From Candidatus Heimdallarchaeota archaeon (lineage in GTDB: Archaea > Asgardarchaeota > Heimdallarchaeia > JABLTI01), in assembly GCA_019894765.1 (NCBI GenBank), contig JAGXNT010000034.1:1-63383 (forward strand): 63,383 nt of DNA, in the 5' to 3' direction. Shown one piece after another: positions 25,311-34,300 of this stretch. The notes beneath the pieces were generated by a model, which had not been told where the DNA came from, did not search any database, and worked only from the letters and a program-made list of their open reading frames with translations. Position 1 is the first letter of the stretch. Every line of letters starts with the position of its first letter. Position numbers and translations under genes: made by a program.

Positions 25311-25961
25311 CTATAATTTCCCTAGGTCTTCATGTTCTTTAACAATTTCAATTAACCAATTAACAAATGGTTGTCTAAAAGCATCAATTGTTGGATAAAT
25401 ATCTTCAATATTATCATCAGATAATTCATTAGCATGAAAAGCAACAATGCTCTTTAAAGCAGATATTTCAATATACGGGATCCCAAAATTCTGATCTTTT
25501 GAGAGTTTTTTTGCGAAGTTAACTGCTTCTTTCATACTCACATGATCTTGGTTATCTTGTCTTAAATCAGATTTATTACCACAAATTAGAAGAGGAATAT
25601 TTCCTGAATGACCAATAATTATGTTATGCCACTTTGAGATAGCTTGAAACGATTCTCTCTCTGTGACATCAAAAACAATAATTCCTCCTTTTGCTCCATA
25701 ATAAAAGAGAGAATGAAGATAAGGGAAATATCTTTGTGATCGTAAATCGTAAATTCTTCCGATTAATTTTACTCTTTGAGAGTTTTCCTTTTTAATGGGG
25801 ATTTCCAATGATGCTGAATAACCTCTTCCTTCAATACCTGTTCCAGTTAACGCTTCAAGCAAGGTTGTTTTTCCTACCTTAGAATTACCTACTAAGACTA
25901 TTTTCACTGTATGTGATTTCTCTTCTTGAGAATCAAATTTAGTTTCAATAGTAGGTTCCAA
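25311..25961 (-). CDS. Atypical small GTPase with altered G3 motif
   Basis: 216 residues from TTG 25961; the longest frame uses an upstream TTG at 25976 that overlaps GGAG. G1 GNSKVGKT (25-32), G4 NKSD (129-132) and G5 SAL (167-169) are intact. The G3 motif, normally DxxGQ, reads Asp72-Leu-Arg-Ser75-Gln76: the conserved glycine is replaced by serine. That glycine contacts the gamma phosphate, so nucleotide switching may be altered. The switch I region lacks an obvious conserved Thr. No lipidation motif. It is co-directional with the JAMM gene. Confidence 0.85.
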   Translation of the reverse strand: MEPTIETKFDSQEEKSHTVKIVLVGNSKVGKTTLLEALTGTGIEGRGYSASLEIPIKKENSQRVKLIGRIYDLRSQRYFPYLHSLFYYGAKGGIIVFDVTERESFQAISKWHNIIIGHSGNIPLLICGNKSDLRQDNQDHVSMKEAVNFAKKLSKDQNFGIPYIEISALKSIVAFHANELSDDNIEDIYPTIDAFRQPFVNWLIEIVKEHEDLGKL

Positions 25962-26278
25962 GGTAATACACTCCAATCAGTCGGAAACAACCACTCTTTT
26001 CTTGATGAGTGTTTTTAGGAATAATGCCTTCTAAATGTTTTGTTTGAGTCCTCGTGCGAATAATCTTCCTTGCCAAATTGGTTATTGTATTTTAACCTTT
26101 AAAATGTAATTTAAAATTCTAAGACTTCACAAACAACAAGACAGAAATTTCGTTTTCTAAAGTAGGAACTATTACTTCTATTAACATATAAGGCAGAAGT
26201 TATTTAGAAGAATTCCATCCTAGAAATAACAGCAAATTAAAAAACTGCATATATATTGAATACAAGCGAGGATCGAAA
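25962..26278. other. 317-bp intergenic region
   Basis: Divergent spacer between the atypical GTPase (minus) and hypB (plus). A/T-rich with TTTAAAATGTAATTTAAAAT around 26098-26120 that could serve as promoter elements. No ORF with a ribosome-binding site and no RNA gene are apparent. Confidence 0.4.
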
Positions 26279-26950
26279 TTGAATAAAACAAAACAAATCC
26301 CGGTATTAGAACGAGTTGCTAAAAAGAATGAGATATTTGCAAAAGAGATTCGTGAAATATTTAGAAAAAATAACATTATCTGTTTTAATATTATGGGATC
26401 ACCAGGTTGTGGAAAAACAACTTTTATTGAAAATACCATTTTAAAATTAAGAGATAAGAAAAAAATTGCTGTTATTGAAGGAGACTTAGCAACAACAATT
26501 GATGCGGATAGAATTCGTGAGTTAGGTGTTGATGTTTTCCAAATTAATACAGGAGCTATGTGTCATCTTGATGCCAGACTTATTCTTGATGCTCTATCGA
26601 AAATGGATCTTAGTAATATCGATTACTTGTTTGTAGAGAATGTTGGAAACTTAGTATGCCCATCATCACACGACTTAGGGGAAGATTATCGAATAATTTT
26701 AGCAAGTGTTCCAGAAGGACCTCATAAACCGAAAAAATATCCAGTTATCTATAAAGAAGCAGATGTTGTGATTATTACAAAAGCTGATCTACTAGAACAC
26801 TTTCCGGATTTTACTGTCGAAACTCTTTTTGGTCATGCAAAAGAAATCAAACATGATATCATAACTTTCAAAGTTGCTCTTAAAGGATCGCAAATTATTA
26901 TGGATGAATGGATTCAATGGTTAGAGAATGCTAAGCCAAAAGACAAGTGA
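26279..26950 (+). CDS. hypB: Hydrogenase/urease-type nickel insertion GTPase HypB
   Basis: GTPase that helps insert nickel into NiFe-hydrogenase. 223 residues: P-loop NIMGSPGCGKTTFIE, the metal-site motif GAMCHLDARLI (Cys-His), VENVGNLVCPSSHDLGED, and TKADLLEHF (G4, TKAD). No N-terminal histidine-rich or CxxCGC nickel site, as is common in archaeal HypB. TTG start with GAGG upstream. No HypA or hydrogenase gene is adjacent. Confidence 0.92.
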   Translation: MNKTKQIPVLERVAKKNEIFAKEIREIFRKNNIICFNIMGSPGCGKTTFIENTILKLRDKKKIAVIEGDLATTIDADRIRELGVDVFQINTGAMCHLDARLILDALSKMDLSNIDYLFVENVGNLVCPSSHDLGEDYRIILASVPEGPHKPKKYPVIYKEADVVIITKADLLEHFPDFTVETLFGHAKEIKHDIITFKVALKGSQIIMDEWIQWLENAKPKDK

Positions 26951-26990
26951 AAATTGACTTACATTCCCTACTGAACTCATCATTTTTTTA

Positions 26991-27275
26991 CTATTCATCA
27001 TCAAATATGAAAATCTTGACTAATTCTTCTCTTAAATCATCCTTCACCATTTCAATCACTCGAGTAAAGGATTCATCAATGATGTTTTCTTCTATTTTAG
27101 CAATAAATTCAGTACTTTGGATGATTTTGTAAAATCTGGCCATAGCCTTATCCATTGCAGGGATTACCGCTTCAGCAAATGCAGATAAGAAAAGGTTAGA
27201 TATGGCATTTTTGTTTATCCAAGGTCGATCAGCATAAATATCCTTCAATTCTTTTGTTGATAATTGTTTAAACAT
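26991..27275 (-). CDS. Small hypothetical protein, 94 aa
   Basis: Mostly helical, with an acidic C-terminus ending IFIFDDE. The central WINKNAISNLFLSAFAEAVIPAMDKAMARFY is amphipathic. No motif recognised. It converges on hypB with a 40-base gap. Its independent ATG and the protein-like composition favour a real gene. Confidence 0.5.
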   Translation of the reverse strand: MFKQLSTKELKDIYADRPWINKNAISNLFLSAFAEAVIPAMDKAMARFYKIIQSTEFIAKIEENIIDESFTRVIEMVKDDLREELVKIFIFDDE

Positions 27276-27501
27276 TTCTTCTTTCCCACCATTAATAATG
27301 AAACAAGGTGTTTATGTATTATTAATCTTTGACAAATCTATTGTTTCATAGGTTAAAAATTTTCATATCTTTTTTAAAAGATGTTAAAATGGGAATACTT
27401 TTTATCTTAGTCCTTTCTTTAAATCACAAGGTTTTAAGTTGAGTTATGTTAAATTAACAACTACCCAAAACATATAATTCATTGGGAGATTTGAAAAAGG
27501 A

Positions 27502-28572
27502 ATGTCTTTACGTCCAACCTATAGAGCAATAGGCATTGATTTAGGTACTTCAACCATCAAGCTTTCATGTGCTACTCACCTGAAGAAAGTTCCTTCAATT
27601 GTAGGCAATCCACTTGCGGGTTGGAGAGGATTTAGTGGAGATTCATCTTTAGAGAAAAACCTCGTCATTAATGATGGAGAAAGAAGCCTATATGTTGGAG
27701 AATTAGCTCGTTTACAAAGTGAAATTAAACGTGAATTAGCTAGTGAAGGAAAAGTGAAAAGCATTGAAGATGCAGTTTTAGCAATAAAGGCTATTTTAGC
27801 GTTGATTACAGAGAAAAATCATGATGAAATTGTAATGGCAACAGGTGTACCTGTAGCATCCTCAAAAAAAGAAATGGTCAAGCTTGCAAAAGGATTGAAA
27901 GGAGAACTAGAAATAAACGTCGAAAACGAAGCAACTGGCGACAAGATAAATCGATTACTTTCAATTAGGCATTGCATTGTTATGCCAGAACCTTTTGGTA
28001 CGTATTATTATACTCTGAAAACCGAGGGAGAATCAAGAGCTGTAGATGCCATCGTAATTGATGTTGGTCACGGGTCTACAGATATTTTAACGCTTTATGA
28101 GGGAAGAGTTATGCGTCAAGCTTCTGGGAGTTTAGAAGAAGCTGCAGATACACTAACACATAGAATTGCATCAGAATTACAAAACCAAACCGGGAAAATA
28201 GTTAGACCGTTTGATCTTATGTCTTCCCTTTCACAAGGAAAGGATGTCTTAACTATTGGCGGTGAACGATGGGATATTCTTGGAATGAAAGAATATCATA
28301 TTGAAATCATTGCAGACGTAATTCTTGATGAAGTTAATAGATTAATAGGAACCTTACCGCCAGACGCTATTATTGAGAAGGTTATTCTTTGTGGTGGTGG
28401 GATGCACATATTTGGCGATCGTTTAAGATTTGGTTTTGAACAAGCAGGATTAGCAGAACATCCTGAAATGTTGATAATGCCCGAAAATCCTGTAATGTCA
28501 AACGCAATGGGTTTCGAATTATTTGCCCGACGATTCATATCAGGCTTAGGAGATGATGGTAATGAGCTCTAA
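27502..28572 (+). CDS. Actin-family ATPase, ParM/Ta0583-like
   Basis: 356 residues with the actin/Hsp70 ATPase fold. Phosphate-1 loop is IDLGTSTIK (12-20), phosphate-2 VIDVGHGSTD (185-194), and the adenosine motif VILCGGGMHIFG (294-305). FMPEPFGTYYY-like segment (MPEPFGTYYYTL) replaces the actin connect region in the manner of ParM-type proteins and Thermoplasma Ta0583. It is about 20-70 residues shorter than actin or crenactin. GGGAG lies before ATG 27502. Its 3' end overlaps a ribbon-helix-helix-like gene, the layout of parM-parR partition operons. Confidence 0.88.
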   Translation: MSLRPTYRAIGIDLGTSTIKLSCATHLKKVPSIVGNPLAGWRGFSGDSSLEKNLVINDGERSLYVGELARLQSEIKRELASEGKVKSIEDAVLAIKAILALITEKNHDEIVMATGVPVASSKKEMVKLAKGLKGELEINVENEATGDKINRLLSIRHCIVMPEPFGTYYYTLKTEGESRAVDAIVIDVGHGSTDILTLYEGRVMRQASGSLEEAADTLTHRIASELQNQTGKIVRPFDLMSSLSQGKDVLTIGGERWDILGMKEYHIEIIADVILDEVNRLIGTLPPDAIIEKVILCGGGMHIFGDRLRFGFEQAGLAEHPEMLIMPENPVMSNAMGFELFARRFISGLGDDGNEL

Positions 28573-29239
28573 AAAACCACCAGCAAAGAAAACAGAAAGC
28601 AAAGATACTAAGACTGAGAGTAAAACTAAGCCTAAATCAAGTACCAATAAGAAAGAAAAGCAAACTAAAAAACCAGTGACTAAGGAATCCCAAGAAGAAG
28701 GAAAACGAAGGAGTTTGATTTCAGCGTTAAGAAGAGGAATATCGATTAAAGGCGATAGTCCTTCAGGTTCCATACAGGATCCAATGAATATTGTAATTAC
28801 CCTTAGTCCAGCAAAGCATGCAGACATTATTGAATACATAGAAAATACAGTTCCCGCCGGTGGAAGAGCAGAATGGGTTCGAGACTCGATAAGATTGAAA
28901 ATGAGAATCGAACGAGGGGTGTATGGTTTAAACACTTCAGGTCAAGATGAAACACAAAAAGGAACAGAAGAGAGCCTACAAACCGTTTTTGGACAATTTG
29001 CTGAAGTTATGACTAAAGTCATGTCAGATCTTAAAACAGAACAACCAGAATCAAAACCAGTTCGAGCTACTGCATCTGATACAGATAGACCAAGACCTCC
29101 TCCGCGCGAACGTGTAGAACGAGGAGGACCTCCTCAACTAAAGAAAGTGGAAGTTACAAAGGATAAGGAATTAGAGGAACTTAAACCAGATAGGCCATCT
29201 TTAGACGATGCGATTGGAGCTATCGTTGTAGTTGAATAA
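28562..29239 (+). CDS. Ribbon-helix-helix-like adaptor protein, ParR-like
   Basis: 225 residues. Residues 1-50 are a basic, lysine/threonine/serine-rich tail. Residues 76-114 form a ribbon-helix-helix pattern: strand NIVITLS (76-82), helix AKHADIIEYIENTV, then GGRAEWVRDSIRLKM. The RAEWVRDSIRLKM block resembles the RSExIRxAI helix of ParR and similar DNA-binding dimers. The rest is disordered, with an Arg/Pro-rich part (DRPRPPPRERVERGGPP) and an acidic C-terminal helix that could be the actin-binding tail. ATG 28562 lies nine bases after GGAG; ATGs at 28553/28556 overlap that site. Overlaps the actin-like gene by 11 bases. DNA binding is inference. Confidence 0.65.
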   Translation: MSSKKPPAKKTESKDTKTESKTKPKSSTNKKEKQTKKPVTKESQEEGKRRSLISALRRGISIKGDSPSGSIQDPMNIVITLSPAKHADIIEYIENTVPAGGRAEWVRDSIRLKMRIERGVYGLNTSGQDETQKGTEESLQTVFGQFAEVMTKVMSDLKTEQPESKPVRATASDTDRPRPPPRERVERGGPPQLKKVEVTKDKELEELKPDRPSLDDAIGAIVVVE

Positions 29240-29257
29240 GAAGAATGAGGATTGACA

Positions 29258-30373
29258 ATGAATATTCTTTACAAAATACCTCTTGAAGCAAAAGATATCA
29301 CTCAATTTCTTGAAGAAGAAAAGAACTTTCTAATAGGTTTCTTAGGATTATTGGAAGGGTTAGATATAACTGGGTTAAGTAAGAAAAATACAGATATTAT
29401 TACAGAGTTAAAAGAAACCTTTGTGTCAGAAGTTGATAAAATTTTTCCAGCTAAAAATCCTCAAAACCAAATTCAAGCTCTTCTAACTTTAGCAAGAATC
29501 CAGTCAAAATCATTTAGCAAAGCAAAAATCGAAGATCTAGGGATTACAAATAGATGGGTATTACTTACTGATGGGTATCTTGGTAGTTTCGTTGAAGGAG
29601 ATTATGAGACAGCTATTTTGTTGTATTTAATTTCAGCAATTTATCAAACACGAGGAAATGCTCATGTCCAGACTAGTCCACAATATCGATATTATCACAT
29701 TTCATCTTTATCAGCTCTGAAGGGAGCTATTTTATTTATGGAAAATTTAGCACCAGAAGAAGAGCATTACGCTTATCCATTTTATCAATTACTCTTGCTA
29801 AGAAAACTAGAGATAGAAGCTGAAGTAACAAAAGCTGAAGCTTTTATTGCTCGGAAGAAAGGTGATTTCAATAAAGCATCCAAGCTTTTTGCTGGTGCAG
29901 CTTCATTTCGATTTTCTATGATGAATTATGATTTACCAAGTGAATCAGACAATAGAGTGAAGATTTACGCATCAACTGAGCTCGGAATGGCTTGTTTCTA
30001 CATTGCAGTTGGGTATTCCAATCTCAATGAATCGCAACAAGCTTACTCGTATTTACTAAAGGCAAAAAGCTACTTTGAAAATGCTGCAAAGCTTTCTGAG
30101 AGCAATACTGAGCTCTTAGAAGCAGCAAATAAGCGATTAGATTTAGTTAATCCTTACATTGATAGAATTCAAGCTACAATTGAACCTGAGGAAGTAAAAA
30201 TCGATGAAATTGCAGATCCACAACCATTAATGGTTCATCCTGATCCTGAACCACTTTTTGCTCCAAATGATAAATCTGAAGGACAACTAAGAATTTGCTC
30301 TAACTGTATCAAAAAAATAGTTTGGGCAGATATTTGTACAGAATGTGGTGAAAATATTATTCCCTTTGAGTAA
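29258..30373 (+). CDS. Alpha-helical repeat (TPR-like) protein with C-terminal zinc ribbon
   Basis: 371 residues from ATG 29258 with GAGG upstream. Residues about 90-290 are paired helices, with TPR-like alanine/tyrosine spacing in KADAFIARKKGDFNKASKLF-like and SYLLKAKSYFENAAKL segments. The C-terminus holds a zinc ribbon: ICSNCIKK, then DICTECGENI. Third gene of the actin-like operon, 18 bases after the RHH-like gene. A scaffold or adaptor role for the actin-like and GTPase products is an inference. Confidence 0.6.
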   Translation: MNILYKIPLEAKDITQFLEEEKNFLIGFLGLLEGLDITGLSKKNTDIITELKETFVSEVDKIFPAKNPQNQIQALLTLARIQSKSFSKAKIEDLGITNRWVLLTDGYLGSFVEGDYETAILLYLISAIYQTRGNAHVQTSPQYRYYHISSLSALKGAILFMENLAPEEEHYAYPFYQLLLLRKLEIEAEVTKAEAFIARKKGDFNKASKLFAGAASFRFSMMNYDLPSESDNRVKIYASTELGMACFYIAVGYSNLNESQQAYSYLLKAKSYFENAAKLSESNTELLEAANKRLDLVNPYIDRIQATIEPEEVKIDEIADPQPLMVHPDPEPLFAPNDKSEGQLRICSNCIKKIVWADICTECGENIIPFE

Positions 30374-30440
30374 TAATTAAAGCATAAATTTCTATAGCAA
30401 ATTATACATAAAACATCAATGCCAAAGGAATGGACTAATA

Positions 30441-31178
30441 ATGCTAATCCATAAGTATCGAACAACAAGATCTCTGAAAATCTGTTATTGGGGACCCAGC
30501 ATGTCTGGGAAAACATTCACAGTTACTGCTATAAAAGTAATGAAATCTTTAGAGGATCCTAAAAGTGTTTTCGATTTTATAACCGTTAAGGATCAGGAAA
30601 CCGGAAGAACTGTTTTCTTTGACCAAGCAGTATTTGGTTTTGGTTCAAAACCTGAATCAGATGAATTCCTCTTTAAAATTCATGTTTTTGCTACTGCAGG
30701 ACAGAGAAGATTGAAAGAAACAAGGAAAGTTGTTTTACAAGGGATTCGTGGTTTAGTGCTTGTTGTTGATGCAGATTTAGATAACTGGGAGGAAAATATC
30801 TGGTCTCTACAAGAACTCAAAGAGTTAAAGGGTGAGGAAATCAAACAACAAAATATTCCTTACACTATTTTTGTTAATAAACAAGATCTTCCTTGGGGGA
30901 CAAAAATATCACATCGACACGTTAAGCAATTATTTGATGCGGCAGATGTTTCAGATCTTTTCCCCGAATTAGAAGGGAATGTTTTTAGTGGGTCTTGTTT
31001 GCAAGCAAGAGCTGATTTGAAGAGTCTTCTAAGTGATACACCAAAAGATGTTATTCTTAGTTCTGAAGGGCATTTTAAACGTGAATTTAGACCACCCTCA
31101 TTCAGTCCTTTAATGAAATCCTTAGAAGATATTGTGAAACAAATCATCAAGAAAGAGTTTACGAGAAGTAAAACATAG
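30441..31178 (+). CDS. MglA-type small GTPase
   Basis: 245 residues. G1 GPSMSGKT (18-25); the RTVFFD block at 56-61 matches the MglA RTLFFDF segment; G3 is ATAGQ (84-88), with Thr85 in place of the Asp of ordinary Ras-like GTPases, an MglA hallmark; G4 NKQDLP (146-151) as in Arf. A C-terminal extension of about 60 residues (SSEGHFKREFRPPSFSPLMK) exceeds bacterial MglA (195 aa). MglA proteins control polarity and interact with Roadblock proteins (MglB) and with actin-like MreB in bacteria. Here it follows an actin-like ATPase operon by 67 bases. Confidence 0.85.
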   Translation: MLIHKYRTTRSLKICYWGPSMSGKTFTVTAIKVMKSLEDPKSVFDFITVKDQETGRTVFFDQAVFGFGSKPESDEFLFKIHVFATAGQRRLKETRKVVLQGIRGLVLVVDADLDNWEENIWSLQELKELKGEEIKQQNIPYTIFVNKQDLPWGTKISHRHVKQLFDAADVSDLFPELEGNVFSGSCLQARADLKSLLSDTPKDVILSSEGHFKREFRPPSFSPLMKSLEDIVKQIIKKEFTRSKT

Positions 31179-31293
31179 TAATTTGAATGGGAAAAACAAG
31201 CATTTTATGCTATTATAGGTAATTATTTGTAGTTGTTTAGACATGATTTTTGTTTAGAAAATACTATATTTATATTTAAATTGGTCTAAAAAG

Positions 31294-31302
31294 TATATAA
31301 AT
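31294..31302 (+). promoter_or_regulatory. TATA box of the large helicase gene
   Basis: TATATAAAT preceded by TCTAAAAAG, which fits an archaeal TATA box with an upstream A-rich BRE. The distance to the GTG at 31365 allows a short leader of about 40 bases. It suggests that the helicase is transcribed separately from the GTPase gene upstream, or has an extra promoter. Confidence 0.5.
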
Positions 31303-31364
31303 AGAAGACGTGCGACAAAAAGCAGGACTCTCATTTGTTTAATTAAAAGAAGGGGTGCGTAAGT

Positions 31365-34300
31365 GTGTTCAAGAGATTCTTCACTTGGTTACGAAAAATA
31401 TTCAGTAGAAAGAAAGACGAAGTAGTTGTAGAAGAGGTTCCTGTCGAAGTTGATGTAGTAGAAGAAAACATTGTAGATATTGAAGAATACAGCCCCGATG
31501 TTTTTGAAGTAGAAGAAGAGGAGCTTTTCGAGGAACAACAGGAACTTGAGCAACAAGTAAGGGATCTTAAGAAGACAAAAGTAGTTGCTTTATCAATTGG
31601 AGAGATTTTAGATAACATATCTTCAGAAGAAGATATTTTCCAAGCTCTAGGTGCTGATGATTTCTGGAACGCAACTGGTTATTGTGATATAATAAGAGAG
31701 AAATTCAATAAGGCTAGAGATGATAAAAATGAAGAGCAACAACTTAGGCATTACTGGCACACCAATAAAATGTATATGCGTTCAGTTGAAGCTTACAGAG
31801 ATTCAATTTCAAGGAGTGATATGCTTCGAGCACGAGTCATGTTGCTAAACATTCGTATGTTATATGATGTTTTAATTGAAATGCATCGTTTAAATCAGAA
31901 GATTATACCAAAACCCCAAACATTAGATGTTGAAATGCGAAAAGAATATGTTAAAGATATTCTTGTTGAAATTTTGGAGAAAAGTAGGTTCCCCTTAAGT
32001 ATAAAAGAGATTCTTACTGAAGCGACAAAGGGTGATCGAAAATCAGTTCTAGAGCTCTTAACTGAAGAATCTATACAATTCTATATACAATCACTTGTTG
32101 ATGATGAATTCATCAAAAGAGTTGAACGCATAATCGAATATGCGCCTCCACCACTTCCGAATATTTCTCCTGAAATGAGTGAACTCATTCCTGAAAAAAT
32201 TTTCGAAGATTCGTTTACTCCCGATGTGAAAATGTATCGTAGAGAGGATATTGGGAGAGAGGAACTCTCAGCTCTCTTTCCACCCGAGGTTTACAAAGGA
32301 TTACAAGAAAGAGGTTTTTATCGTATCGAAGATGTTCAAGGTCGTTTAGAAGAACTAGAAAGAATTCTACTCGAAGAATTACAATTTGAACCTGATATGA
32401 CTACAATCTCAATTGGGATTCTCAGTGAAAGACTTGGTCGTCTAGATATAACTCAAGAAACTATGAATCAACAGAGATCTTTACTCGATAGAAGAAGACT
32501 AGAGCTTCTTGGAGAAGCCACTGTTGTTGAAACCCCCGAAGAGGTAAAAGAAAAAATCGATGTAAAAAAAGAATTTCATCAAATCGTGCATCAAGATATT
32601 ATTAATTCACCAATTCCTAGACCCTATCAATTAGAAGCTTATTACATGTTTAAAGGAGATCATTATAACGCGAGTATTATTGATTCGCCGACAGGTTCTG
32701 GAAAAACACTAATGGGTATGATGTGTATTCAAGATTTCCTAAGAACCTTGCGAAAAGGTGAATCTATTCTCATTGTTGTACCTACTCAAAATTATCAGTC
32801 TCAATGGGTTGACTCTATATGTTTCAACGAAATTGGTTTGCAAATATCTCCAACCTTTATTTTTTCTGGAACAATAACTCAACTTGAAAATTTCATATCC
32901 AAAACAAGAGAAATTCCTCCGATCATTATTTTGACTTATACATCATTGGCTCAGGTCTTAGGAGCAAAAACCCAAAAAGAAAAAGAATTGAAACAACTAA
33001 TAAATTGGTTAGGAATTCGAAGCGTTATTTTTGATGAAGCACATAAGGTTGTGGAACAAGAATCTAGTGCAACTTATGAAGTTACTAAGCGTATTGTTAA
33101 ATTGTTTAAAGGTGCACATATTGAAAATCTCATCGGTTTTTCTGGAACAGCAAAAGCATATGAGAAAGCATTCAAACGATTAGGATTAAAACTAATTTAC
33201 GTTGTTCCTGAAAAAGAACTAGTTTTACATGGGTTTGTTGCTCCTATTGCAGAACTTGGGGTGACATTTGCGTATTCAGGAAGAGAGAAAGCAATTAGGG
33301 AAATTCATAATGAAATCAAAGTAAATATGAAACAGCTTTGGAGTTATTTCGGTTATAACAAAATGCGTAGAGAATTTCAGAAGATTCCAATGAATGATCG
33401 CTTGTTTATTTGTAAAGAGCTACTTGGAATGTATCAGAGTTACCGAAGTGAAATGGTAACAGAAAAATTAAAGGCAAAATTTGCTGATTGGGCACCAAGT
33501 ATGGATAAAGGACCGTTAAATCTCGGTGATGCTAACCTTGCGCAAGCAGTCCAAATTTACAATAGTTGGTCCGATGTTTCCATTGCTAATAATTCTACAC
33601 ATACGAATGCTGCACGAGAAATTGTAGAGGAAACTGAGAAACTCATTATTCGATTAGAACAACTAATTCGGATCCCCAGTTTAAGAAAGATGATTACTAG
33701 CGAGAAATATGGTAAGAGAATGCTTAGACATCAGACCTTGTACAATATAAGGAAGGAATCCAATGATCGCAGAGAAGCTATAAAAAAAGTTCGAGACATA
33801 ATGTGTTCTACAATGGTTGGTGTGTATAAAGCCCTAGATACTTGGGCAAGAACTAAAATTGGTGAAGGAAGAGTTGGTACTTTACAATCAATAATTAATG
33901 CTGAAGAAGACATTAGGGATGTGAAGGGAGTAGTTATTTTTGATAGAGGACGAACAATCAAAGTGGAAGATGAATCCGGAGTGGGCTCTCCCGGATTTTC
34001 CGGTGTTGGTGGAAGTTTTGCTCAGAGCTTGGGAACTAATATCATAAAATATAATCCAATTGCCGTACAATCCTCTGAGATGTATATTAGTTATAATCCT
34101 GATCTTGAAAGACCATTACAATCAATGATGGCTGACTTTATTCGAAATGATGTTATTGTGGATAAACTTACTGAACGGCTTTTCATGGAATTAATTTATG
34201 AACTTCCATTCCAAGAGCAATTGAGTAATTTCATTTATCTTACGTTCAAAGAACTAATGATAAAATATGCTGCAACTTTAAAGAAGGTGTTCCGAGCAAG

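Noticed and set aside
25970..26060. C/D-box small RNA in the spacer before hypB
   Set aside because: A TGATGA-like string occurs, but no matching D box or terminal stem was found.
27502..28572. Eukaryote-like (Lokiactin) actin
   Set aside because: The protein has ParM/Ta0583-like motif wording and is about 356 residues long, without the actin subdomain 2/4 signatures.
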